NCBI RefSeq assembly: GCF_001280065.1
Contig: NZ_LGEA01000001.1
Coordinates: 62,001-126,000 of the forward strand
Reading direction: 5' to 3'
Length of the DNA stretch: 64,000 nt
Origin: Streptomyces sp. NRRL B-1140
GTDB lineage: Bacteria; Actinomycetota; Actinomycetes; Streptomycetales; Streptomycetaceae
In this document: positions 57,107 to 64,000 of the stretch, piece after piece
How the letters are laid out: each line of letters starts with the position of its first letter
How positions within the stretch are numbered: position 1 is the first letter of the stretch
Program-made: the position numbers and the translations under genes
The notes under the pieces: generated by a model
Databases searched by the model: none
What the model was told of the DNA's origin: nothing
The model's input: only the letters and a program-made list of their open reading frames with translations

Positions 57107-57961
57107 TCAGCGAGCCCAGAGGGTTGCGAGCAGCTCGGCGGCCGGTTTCGGGTGGACGAGCCAGCGCAGGTGACTGCCCTCGAGTGTCCGGACGTCGAAG
57201 GGGTTGTCGGGCGTGAGCGCGTCGGCTTCGCGAATCATGCGGTCCTGCACGGCGAGCGGAAGGCTCGCGTCGTCGGCCAGGCGTACATAGGTTTTGGGAA
57301 CGCGGCCCCAGGTCGCCGCCTGTGCCCGGTCGGCGGACGTACCGACGTCGAGGTTCTCGTCGGGCTGGAAGGTGTTGAGGAAAGTGCGGAACTCGTCATC
57401 GGTCAGGTCGGCGGCGAACGCTCGCTTGAACGCGGCGAGCGCCGTCGGGTCGGCGGTGCGGAAGTTGATCCGCAGCAGACCGAGTTCGGCCGGCTTCCCG
57501 ACGAGTGTGGCGGCGAAGGCTCCCGCGTCGACGTCCGCCATCTCCGGCTGGGCGTAGTACTCACCCACGGTCAGGTCGACAGGACACCAGGCGGAGACGT
57601 AGACGATCCGGTCGATCAGTTCGGGCCGGGCGTTGGCGACGGCGGTGGCCGTGGCGCCACCCCTGCTGTGGGCGACGAGGACGGTGGGCCCGTTCCGCTT
57701 GGCCCGTTCGAGGACTTCGATCACACGGGCGGCGTTGTCGGCGAGCGTGACTCCCTTGATGCTCCCCGGCTCTGCTGCGAGGGCGTCGAGCATCTGGGGC
57801 GCCTGGTAGGCCGCGGGGAAGGTCGCCTCGAATCCGTGCCCTGGAAGGTCGACCCCGACCGAGCGGTGCCCGAGCAGGGCGAGCTCGGCCTGCAACGGCG
57901 CGAACGAGAACGAATTGGCGAACGCCCCGTGGACGAGAACGAATGTCGGCAGATTCTGCAT
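57107..57961 (-). CDS. Alpha/beta hydrolase
   Basis: A 284-residue hydrolase. The oxyanion-hole motif LVHGAFANSFSF is at residues 8-19, the nucleophile elbow VAHSRGGA holds the Ser, and the catalytic His is probably in EGSHLRWLVHPKP near the C-terminus. Substrate unknown; members include esterases and lactonases. Start ATG follows GAGG. Divergent from a TetR gene, with a palindrome in the shared region, so TetR control is plausible. Confidence 0.88.
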   Translation of the reverse strand: MQNLPTFVLVHGAFANSFSFAPLQAELALLGHRSVGVDLPGHGFEATFPAAYQAPQMLDALAAEPGSIKGVTLADNAARVIEVLERAKRNGPTVLVAHSRGGATATAVANARPELIDRIVYVSAWCPVDLTVGEYYAQPEMADVDAGAFAATLVGKPAELGLLRINFRTADPTALAAFKRAFAADLTDDEFRTFLNTFQPDENLDVGTSADRAQAATWGRVPKTYVRLADDASLPLAVQDRMIREADALTPDNPFDVRTLEGSHLRWLVHPKPAAELLATLWAR

Positions 57962-57998
57962 GCCTCAGCGTCCAACGGAACGATCTTCGAATCAAGAC

Positions 57999-58008
57999 CG
58001 AACGTTCG
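57999..58008. promoter_or_regulatory. 10-bp perfect palindrome in a divergent promoter region
   Basis: CGAACGTTCG, centred 43 bases before the hydrolase start, is the best symmetric element between the hydrolase and TetR genes and a candidate TetR operator. Confidence 0.45.
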
Positions 58009-58187
58009 AGAAGGCTTGAACATGCCTGGCGGTGGTCTCGATGGTGATGTCGCTCCAGGTGCGGGGACTGGTGCACCCCACGCGGTCCGGCCCTCCCACG
58101 CACCCCACCGGCGGCTACGATCACGTGGTGCGTCCGAGGGGACTCGCCCTCGGCGTCGCGCTCTTCGAGAGGTGACCCCCGACCCCC

Positions 58188-58775
58188 ATGCCCAGAGCCG
58201 GTCTCACGCCCGAGCGCCTCGTCGCGGCCGCGGTGGAACTCGCCGACGAGGCCGGGCTCGAGGGCGTCACCCTGTCCGCGCTGGCCCGACGGTTCGGGGT
58301 GAAGGACGCGAGTCTGTACACCCACGTCCGGGGCCTGAAGGACCTGCGGACCCGCATGGCGCTCCTCGCCGGTGGCGAGATGACCGACCGGATCGCGGAG
58401 GCGGTCGAGGGGCGGGAGGCCGGCAGGGACACGCTGGGCGCCTTCGCCGCCGCCTACCGGGCCTACGCCCTGGAACACCCCGGCCGGTACGCGGCGACCC
58501 AGATCCGCGTCGACCCGGAACTCGTCGCGGATTCCCCCGCAATGCGGCGAACCGCGGACGTCACCTACGGCATGCTCCGCGCCTACGGCCTGGAGGAACC
58601 GGACCTCACCGACGCCGTGCGCCTGCTGCGCAGCACCTTCCACGGCTACTGCGCCCTGGAGTCCACCGGCGCCTTCGGCGCGCCCCGTGACGTGCAGGTC
58701 TCCTGGGACAGGGCGATCGGCGCCCTGCACGTGATGCTCCTGAACTGGCCGAACGAAAAGGGGACTTCGGGATGA
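58188..58775 (+). CDS. TetR family transcriptional regulator
   Basis: A 195-residue repressor. The N-terminal helix-turn-helix is GVTLSALARRFGVKDASLYTHVRG (split here for length: GVTLSALARRF, GVKDASLYTHV) and the C-terminal ligand-binding part is of the TetR_C_33 (WHG-like) type with FAAAYRAYALEHPGRY. Its ATGA stop/start overlap with the next gene means they are cotranslated. Divergent from the hydrolase. Confidence 0.9.
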   Translation: MPRAGLTPERLVAAAVELADEAGLEGVTLSALARRFGVKDASLYTHVRGLKDLRTRMALLAGGEMTDRIAEAVEGREAGRDTLGAFAAAYRAYALEHPGRYAATQIRVDPELVADSPAMRRTADVTYGMLRAYGLEEPDLTDAVRLLRSTFHGYCALESTGAFGAPRDVQVSWDRAIGALHVMLLNWPNEKGTSG

Positions 58776-59764
58776 CCGAACGCGCACGATCCGATGACAC
58801 GGCCGGTGTCATAGCGGATCTCCACTCCCTCGGCACCGGCCCCTGGGCCATGACACCCGTCACCCGCGGCGCCCTCGGCCAGATCTGGAAACTCTCCGGG
58901 AACGGCCGCGCCTGGGCCGTGAAAGAGCTCCTCTTCGGCTGCGACGAGGCCCAGGTGGCCCGCGAGGCCGCCTTACGGAACTCCGCGGCGGACCTGGGCA
59001 TCGCCTCGCCCCGGCTCCACCCCGACCGGCACGGCGCCCACGTCTCCCGCCTCGGCTGCGCCGACGGCGTGTCCTGGGTGAAGCTGTACGACTGGATCGA
59101 CGGCACCGAGGCGGACACCTCCGACCCGGAGGTGCTGGACTGGTTCGGCCGGACCATGGCGCTGCTCCACCGGGCCGGCGAGGGAGCCGCCGAGGCCCCG
59201 GACGACTGGTACGAGCGGTGCCCCGACGACGGCGACTGGGAGAACCTCGTCGAGAAGGTGCGGGACGCCGGCCTGCCGTGGTCGGACGAACTGGACCGGT
59301 TCGTCGCCACGTCCGCGCCGGCACTGGCCTACTGGGTGACCCCCTCGGCGCCCGGCGGCCTGGTGACCTCGCACCTGGACCTGCAGCCCCGGAACGTGCT
59401 GATCGGCCGGGACGGGCCCGTCCTCCTGGACTGGGACAACGCCGGTCCCATCGCGGCGGAGCGGGAGTTCGCACGCGCCCTCTACGTCTGGTCCGGCGGC
59501 AACGAGGTGGACATCGCCTCCGCACGGCGCGTGGCACACGCCTACCGCGAGGCGGGGGGCCGAGCCGTCCTGACCGGCCCGGAGTCCTTCTCGATGCTCT
59601 TCGCCACGGCCCTGAACTACATCCATGTGCAGGCCTCGACGGCCGTCGATCCCGCCGTGACGGCCGCGCAGCGCGAGTTCGGGGGCAGGCAGGCCGTCAC
59701 CTGTCTGCGCAACGCGCCCGACCTCGCCGCCGTCTCGCTGCTGGTCGCCGCGCTCGACACCTAG
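58772..59764 (+). CDS. Aminoglycoside phosphotransferase (APH) family kinase-like protein, with a TTA codon
   Basis: A 330-residue kinase-fold protein. The Brenner motif HLDLQPRNVL and the metal-binding LLDWDNAG that follows are intact; the N-lobe Lys is in AWAVKELLF. Family members phosphorylate small molecules (antibiotics, choline, homoserine, sugars). Translationally coupled to the TetR gene. It has an in-frame TTA leucine codon at 58973-58975 (residue 68), rare in Streptomyces and read by the bldA tRNA, so expression may be developmental. Its stop overlaps the convergent gene's stop. Confidence 0.85.
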   Translation: MTERARSDDTAGVIADLHSLGTGPWAMTPVTRGALGQIWKLSGNGRAWAVKELLFGCDEAQVAREAALRNSAADLGIASPRLHPDRHGAHVSRLGCADGVSWVKLYDWIDGTEADTSDPEVLDWFGRTMALLHRAGEGAAEAPDDWYERCPDDGDWENLVEKVRDAGLPWSDELDRFVATSAPALAYWVTPSAPGGLVTSHLDLQPRNVLIGRDGPVLLDWDNAGPIAAEREFARALYVWSGGNEVDIASARRVAHAYREAGGRAVLTGPESFSMLFATALNYIHVQASTAVDPAVTAAQREFGGRQAVTCLRNAPDLAAVSLLVAALDT

Positions 59765-60579
59765 CGGCTCGTCCGGGCGCCGGGCGTGCGGTGCGGCGCG
59801 GCGAGCCCCGCCACATCGTCGTAGGCCGGTGTGGTGCCCGTCGGTGGCCGGCCCGCGCGGATGCCGGCCGCGGCGTCCAGTGCCGCGCCCAGTGCCCGCC
59901 GGTACAGCAGCGAGCCGAGACTGATCCGGCGGACGCCTGTCTCGGCGAGGCGGGCGACGGGCGGGCCTTGGGGCGCATAGAGGATGTTGAGGGGCACCTC
60001 CAGGCGGCGCACCAGCGCCTCGATCCCCCGCGGGTCGGTGAGACCGGGCACGAACACCCCGTCCGCGCCTGCCTGCTGGTACGCGTCGAGGCGTGCGAGG
60101 GTACCGTCGCCGTCGCCCAGCCAGTGGGTGTCGGTGCGGGCGTTGACGAACAGGCCGGGAACGGCCCGCTTGACCGCCTCGATCTTCGCCGCGTGCCGGG
60201 CGGCCGGTCCGAGACCGTCCTCCAGATTGATGCCGACCGCTCCGACGGCGTACAGCGCCCGCGCGAACTCGGCCACTTCGTCCGGGTCGTCGCTGAATCC
60301 GCCCTCGGCGTCGACGGACAGCAGAAACGGCCCGGATCCCAGGGCCACCGCCAGCCGCAGCGTCTCCTCGCGGGTCGCCGCCGCCCCGTCGGGCAGACCC
60401 GCCGCCGCCGCGACACCCAGGCTCGTCGTCCCGACCGCCCGGAACCCCTGCTCCGCGAGGGCCCGGGCGGATGCGTGATCCCAGGCGTTGGGCAACAGCA
60501 GGGGCTCCTCGGCGTGGTGAAGGGCGGCGAAGGCGGTGGCGGCCCGGCCGGACGGCGTCTGCTGCGGATCTGCGGTCAT
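59761..60579 (-). CDS. Isocitrate lyase/PEP mutase superfamily protein
   Basis: A 272-residue TIM-barrel enzyme of the ICL/PEPM (2-methylisocitrate lyase-like) group. The metal site is LSVDAEGGFSDDPDEV and the following GINLEDG is typical. The ICL catalytic KKCGH loop is missing, so it is more like oxaloacetate hydrolase or phosphonopyruvate-type members. Stop codons of this gene and the convergent kinase overlap by four bases. Activity is not predictable. Confidence 0.85.
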   Translation of the reverse strand: MTADPQQTPSGRAATAFAALHHAEEPLLLPNAWDHASARALAEQGFRAVGTTSLGVAAAAGLPDGAAATREETLRLAVALGSGPFLLSVDAEGGFSDDPDEVAEFARALYAVGAVGINLEDGLGPAARHAAKIEAVKRAVPGLFVNARTDTHWLGDGDGTLARLDAYQQAGADGVFVPGLTDPRGIEALVRRLEVPLNILYAPQGPPVARLAETGVRRISLGSLLYRRALGAALDAAAGIRAGRPPTGTTPAYDDVAGLAAPHRTPGARTSR

Positions 60580-60655
60580 GGCGGCACGCTAGGCCGGGAT
60601 CGCTTCGGCGCGGACCGAAGGATGACGGGCACCGGTGGCCCGGAGGGCGGTGGCC

Positions 60656-62338
60656 TCAGCCGACGTGCACGCCGGACACGTCCAGCCGGACCGCCACCTC
60701 GGGCCCGTCGCTCCAGCGGACGGTCAGCTCTCCCGCCCCGGAAACGGTCACCGCGACCGTTTCCGCCAGGGGGACCGGATCCGCCTCGGCGGTGAGCCGG
60801 GCCAGGGCGACGAAGAGGGTGGAGTCCCCGGTGGTGACGCCGGTGAGGTCGGCGTCGAGACCGACGACGGGCAGCAGTTCCGCCCGAGTGCCGTCCGGTG
60901 CGGCCCAGCCGGTCACGCGGACCTCCGTCCCCGGCTCCGCCCCCGACACCAGATGCGCCCGCACCTCCGCCGCCCCGCGCACCAGTACCGCACTGGTCAC
61001 CCGCGCTCCCCCGCCCGCCGTGTGCCGGGACGCCGCCCAGCTCTCACCCACGCCGAGCGGCTCGATGCCCGTGCGGCTCGGGTCGCCGCCGACGAGGACG
61101 CTGTTGTCGTACGAGTCCGCGGGAGTCGTCACGGTGGAGTACGCGAGCCGCGTGTAGTACGGGTCGTAGCGGACGTCCTCGCTGCCGTGGTTGTGGAGCC
61201 GGACCACACCGTCGGAACGGGTGGCCTGGAGCAGCCAGTTGGGAGGCCCGACGGGGGTGGCGAAGTCCGCGCGCTCGGCGGGGGCGGGCTCCTCCGGTGC
61301 CGTCCACACCTCGTGGTCGGCGGGCAGGAGCAGACCGAGGAAGCCCTTGCTCGCCCAGTACGGCGAGGCCGGGCCCGAGTACCCCTGAAGGACGGACTCG
61401 TCGTAGCCGTGCCAGCCGAGGGAGAGCAGGCCCCGGTCGTCCACCGCGCCCCGGTCCAGGAAGTACTTCAGCGCGCCCGAGGCCAGCCGCCGGGTCTCGC
61501 CGGGCGGCAGGGGCGTACGGCCGGTCAGCGCGCCGAGCCACAGGGGGGCCGTCGTGGCGAAGCGGTACGTCAGGGAGCGGCCCTGGTGCATGGGGGCGCC
61601 GTCGCCGCCGAACAGGCGGGCGTAGTCGGAGAGGTGCCGGAGAAGGCGGTCGCCGTACAGCTCCAGCAGCCGCTCGTCGCGCTCCAGCCAGGCGTGCAGC
61701 ACCGGGTAGAGGTGCATCGCCCAGCCGTTGTAGTAGTCGTACTTGCGGCCGTCGCCGTCGGTGTACCAGCCGTCGCCGACGTACCACTGCTCGATGCGTT
61801 CCAGGCCGCGCTCGATCGCCGCTCGGGAGGCTTCCGGCTCGTGGCCGATCTCGGCCAGGAAGCCGCCCACGGTGACAGGGAACAGTTCCCAGTTGCAGGG
61901 CCAGGGCTCGGCCGTGAGGGCGTCGGACAGCCAGGCGGCCGTGCGCTGACGCACGCCGTCGTCCAGGCGGTCCCAGAGCAGGTCCCGGGTCAGGCGCAGG
62001 GCCAGGGCGACGGACGCGGCCTCCACCAGGGACTGGTGGCGGTCCTCGATACGGGGCCAGACGCCCGAGACACCGGCGGCGAGGCCGGTCGCGTAGCGCT
62101 CCAGGGCCTTCTCGTCGCGGCGGAAGGCGGCGAGCAGCAGGGTGCGGGCGTATCCCTCCAGGCCGTCGGAGAGGCGGCCCGTCCAGCCGGCCCGGTCGCC
62201 GGGCAGGTGGTACAGCGCGCGGTCCTCGGTGGCGTACGGCTCGACGGCGGCGAGCAGGGAGTCGGCCGCCGCCTCCCAGTGGGATCGGGTGTAGCCGGTG
62301 AACGGGGACGTCGTGCGGTCGGCGGGAGGCAGCTGCAT
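60656..62338 (-). CDS. DUF2264 family protein (probable glycan-processing enzyme)
   Basis: A 560-residue protein. The (alpha/alpha)6-barrel-like N-terminal domain (residues about 10-390) has conserved WYTDGDGRKYDYYNGWAMHLYP and WASKGFLGLLLPADHEVW stretches, and a C-terminal beta-sandwich-like part follows. No signal peptide, so probably cytoplasmic. DUF2264 genes often sit in plant-cell-wall polysaccharide loci; here it follows a rhamnogalacturonan-acetylesterase-like gene. Exact activity unknown. ATG 62338 begins the conserved part. Confidence 0.85.
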   Translation of the reverse strand: MQLPPADRTTSPFTGYTRSHWEAAADSLLAAVEPYATEDRALYHLPGDRAGWTGRLSDGLEGYARTLLLAAFRRDEKALERYATGLAAGVSGVWPRIEDRHQSLVEAASVALALRLTRDLLWDRLDDGVRQRTAAWLSDALTAEPWPCNWELFPVTVGGFLAEIGHEPEASRAAIERGLERIEQWYVGDGWYTDGDGRKYDYYNGWAMHLYPVLHAWLERDERLLELYGDRLLRHLSDYARLFGGDGAPMHQGRSLTYRFATTAPLWLGALTGRTPLPPGETRRLASGALKYFLDRGAVDDRGLLSLGWHGYDESVLQGYSGPASPYWASKGFLGLLLPADHEVWTAPEEPAPAERADFATPVGPPNWLLQATRSDGVVRLHNHGSEDVRYDPYYTRLAYSTVTTPADSYDNSVLVGGDPSRTGIEPLGVGESWAASRHTAGGGARVTSAVLVRGAAEVRAHLVSGAEPGTEVRVTGWAAPDGTRAELLPVVGLDADLTGVTTGDSTLFVALARLTAEADPVPLAETVAVTVSGAGELTVRWSDGPEVAVRLDVSGVHVG

Positions 62339-62378
62339 CGGGTGTCTTTCGTGCGCGGGCCGGTGGATACGGATCGGA

Positions 62379-62414
62379 CCTGGGGCGCCCCGGTTCCGGT
62401 CGGGGCGCCCCAGG
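62379..62414 (-). terminator. Hairpin between the SGNH esterase and DUF2264 genes
   Basis: A perfect 14-bp stem (62379-62392 with 62401-62414), 8-base loop, right after the esterase stop on the minus strand. It separates the two transcripts. Confidence 0.8.
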
Positions 62415-62417
62415 GGT

Positions 62418-63461
62418 TCATCCCACCCGCACCGTGCCCTTCGGCACCAGATGCCGGGTGACGAGTTCGTCGCGGACGAGGCCCGCGTAGGCCGTCGCAC
62501 CGCGCACGGAGGTGTGCGTGTTGTCCCGCGCCTCGTTCGTGAGGTACAGCGCCTTCGAGCCTTCGACACCGAGGGACTCCACCAGTGCCTTGGTCTTCGC
62601 CGTGAGGTCGATCAGCGGGACGTCGCGCGCCGCGGCGACGGAACGGATGACGGCCGGGTGGTCGACACCGAGGCCGTTGACCAGCAGCGCGGTTCCGTTG
62701 TTCAGCGTGCCGTCGGGGCTGAACCAGCGCCGCACGATGGGAGTGACAAGGACCGGCTGACCGCCCCGCTCCCGGACGCCCGCCACCAGGGTTTCCAGGT
62801 TGGCCCGGTAGGTGGCCTCGTCCGTGGTCTTGTCGTTGTGGGCGAGCTGGACCAGGACCGGATCGCCGGGGCGGATCAGGGGCCGTACGGTGGCCCACAG
62901 CTGCGGGTTCCCCAGATACGAGACCGTACTCTCCCCGGAATCGGCGTAGTTGGCGACGGACACGCCCTTGCGGAGGTACTGGGGCAGTTGCTGGCCCCAG
63001 CCGGAGTAAGGGTCGCCGGGCTGGTCGCAGACGGTGGAGTCGCCGACCAGGAGGATCTGGCGGGTGTGCCGGGCCCGCTTGACCTCGATCCCGGCGAGGG
63101 CGGGGGCGGTTCCGCCGATCGTCAGGTCGAGGCCGGGCGTTCCCTCGGGGCCGGTGGGCTCGCCCTCGGGGGTGCGGACGTTCACGGTGAAGCTGCGGGT
63201 GACCCGCTCGCCGGCCGGTGCGGGCGTCTCCGGGAGCAGGGCGCGGCGGGTCTCGCCGCTGATGCTCGTGCTGGACGCCTCCGTGCCGCCGAGGGTGACC
63301 CGCACGTCGTAGGTGCCCGGTGGAACGTCGAAGTGGCAGGTGCCGGCGGTGCAGTGGGGAAGCCCCCGGCCTCCGCTCTCCTGGCCCGCGTGGGCCGGCG
63401 CGGACCACAGCCCGGCACCCAGGGTCACCGCCGCCGCGACGGCGATGCTGAAACGTCTCAC
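62418..63461 (-). CDS. Secreted SGNH hydrolase, rhamnogalacturonan acetylesterase-like
   Basis: A 347-residue exported esterase. The signal peptide is short (RRFSIAVAAAVTLGAGLWSAPAHA split: RRFSIAVAAAVTLGAG, LWSAPAHA). After about 120 residues of a beta-sandwich domain with two cysteines (CTAGTCHF) comes the SGNH domain: block I GDSTVC (Ser), block III HND, block V DNTHTS (Asp and His). GTG 63461 follows GGGAGGAG. The typical RGAE substrate is acetylated rhamnogalacturonan of pectin. A LacI-type palindrome lies just upstream. Confidence 0.88.
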   Translation of the reverse strand: MRRFSIAVAAAVTLGAGLWSAPAHAGQESGGRGLPHCTAGTCHFDVPPGTYDVRVTLGGTEASSTSISGETRRALLPETPAPAGERVTRSFTVNVRTPEGEPTGPEGTPGLDLTIGGTAPALAGIEVKRARHTRQILLVGDSTVCDQPGDPYSGWGQQLPQYLRKGVSVANYADSGESTVSYLGNPQLWATVRPLIRPGDPVLVQLAHNDKTTDEATYRANLETLVAGVRERGGQPVLVTPIVRRWFSPDGTLNNGTALLVNGLGVDHPAVIRSVAAARDVPLIDLTAKTKALVESLGVEGSKALYLTNEARDNTHTSVRGATAYAGLVRDELVTRHLVPKGTVRVG

Positions 63462-63515
63462 TCCAGGCTCCTCCCGGTCCACGACACGGCCTGGAGGCCG
63501 ACCGTATCGCTCGGC

Positions 63516-63527
63516 GCAAGCGCTTTC
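63516..63527. promoter_or_regulatory. LacI-family-type operator upstream of the esterase
   Basis: GCAAGCGCTTTC contains the perfect core AAGCGCTT and is symmetric at 10 of 12 bases, like operators of LacI-family sugar repressors. It is 55 bases before the esterase start. Confidence 0.6.
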
Positions 63528-63572
63528 TAGAGCTGGGGATCCTCCACGGCACTCTGCGACAGCGGAATCCTG

Positions 63573-63615
63573 GTGCGCTTCCGGCCGACGGTGGCACGGA
63601 CGGCCGGAAGCGCAC
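63573..63615 (-). terminator. Hairpin after the ricin-type lectin gene
   Basis: A perfect 15-bp stem (63573-63587 with 63601-63615) and 13-base loop, about 22 bases beyond the stop of the minus-strand lectin gene. Confidence 0.8.
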
Positions 63616-63636
63616 GCCGTCAACGACGGGCGGACG

Positions 63637-64000
63637 TCATGTCCCGCGTGTCCACTGCTGGTTGGTGCCGCTGTTGCACGTGTACGTGATGAGCGCGGCG
63701 CCGTTCGCGGTGGAGGCCCCGTTCACGTCCAGGCACTCACCGCTCGCGCGGGACCTGACGTTGACGTACGAGCCGGTGGTGGTCAGCGACCACTGCTGGC
63801 TCGTCGCGGAGGACGTGCAGTCCTCCTGCGTGACCGTGCTCGCGTTCTCCTGCACGCACAGGCTGCTGTTCCTGACCATCAGCTGGTGGTAACCGCCTCC
63901 GAGCGGCTTGAACCAGTACTTCTGGTTGGCACCTCCGTTGCAGTCGTACTGCTTGATCTGGGCACCCGCCCACAGCGACTGGCTCGTCACGTCCGCGCAC
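63637..64000 (-). CDS. Ricin B-type lectin (CBM13) C-terminal domain of a larger secreted enzyme, partial
   Basis: The frame is open to the window edge, so only the last about 121 residues are seen. They form a ricin-B beta-trefoil with repeated Q-x-W motifs: QKYWF, QQWSL and the final QQWTRGT, plus the CLDVNG signature. Such modules are attached to secreted glycoside hydrolases and bind xylan, galactose or arabinose polymers. The catalytic domain lies upstream on the minus strand, outside this window. The gene shares the plant-polysaccharide region with the esterase and DUF2264 genes. Confidence 0.85.
   Translation of the reverse strand, partial: CADVTSQSLWAGAQIKQYDCNGGANQKYWFKPLGGGYHQLMVRNSSLCVQENASTVTQEDCTSSATSQQWSLTTTGSYVNVRSRASGECLDVNGASTANGAALITYTCNSGTNQQWTRGT

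Overview
The window is high-GC DNA with strong third-position GC, frequent GTG/TTG starts and short stop/start overlaps (GTGA, ATGA). Family content (PucR, SpdA-like DUF2637, ATP-binding anti-sigma-like kinase, Ada-AlkA, AldO, DUF2264) points to a Streptomyces chromosome. No rRNA, tRNA, insertion sequence, phage gene or CRISPR array was seen. It reads as ordinary chromosome made of many small functional islands, each with its own regulator.

Layout. 1-1.5 kb: end of methylmalonyl-CoA mutase (mutB) and its GTPase chaperone meaB. 1.5-3 kb: a MarR repressor and a divergent NmrA-like oxidoreductase sharing a triple operator. 3-4.5 kb: argG, with an ARG-box-like site on its promoter and probably a leaderless message. 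4.6-10.3 kb: a secreted zinc peptidase, the proton-translocating transhydrogenase pntAB and a 14-TM MFS exporter. 10.5-16 kb: a sugar-transfer island (pyruvyltransferase-like protein, GT9, GmhB-like phosphatase, GT2, polysaccharide deacetylase lipoprotein). 16-24.7 kb: purine catabolism (XdhC maturation factor, NCS2 permease, three-subunit xanthine dehydrogenase) with a divergent PucR regulator. 24.8-31.9 kb: TPR-like protein, GntR regulator, iron-box-controlled FhuF-like protein, SpdA-like membrane protein, an ATP-binding regulator overlapping a small CxxC frame, a secreted protein and a membrane-anchored XRE protein. 31.9-39.6 kb: PoxB-type enzyme, PP2C-like protein, DUF456 protein, alkylation repair pair (Ada-AlkA, Ogt), and rsgA preceded by a 22-codon small frame with a near-perfect ribosome site.

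39.6-45.7 kb holds the two most unusual proteins: a sigma-like/zinc-finger/transmembrane/CBM2 fusion and an orphan radical SAM enzyme with a Cx8Cx2C cluster motif; then a D-2-hydroxyacid dehydrogenase, alditol oxidase (aldO) and a winged-helix regulator. 45.8-57 kb: a STAS-ANTAR fusion; a ROK regulator followed by a carbohydrate ABC importer (binding protein, two permeases, no ATPase) and a GH2 beta-galactosidase; then an ABC-2 exporter (ATPase and two permeases). 57-64 kb: alpha/beta hydrolase, a TetR regulator coupled to a kinase-like phosphotransferase carrying a TTA codon, a PEP-mutase-like enzyme, and a plant-polysaccharide group (DUF2264 protein, rhamnogalacturonan-acetylesterase-like SGNH hydrolase, ricin-B lectin enzyme cut by the window end) with a LacI-type operator.

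Several genes fit a saprophyte that senses and uses plant and microbial polysaccharide: CBM2 sensor-like fusion, ROK/ABC/beta-galactosidase operon, alditol oxidase, pectin-side-chain esterase and lectin enzyme. All function calls are from reading sequence motifs; no database search was run.
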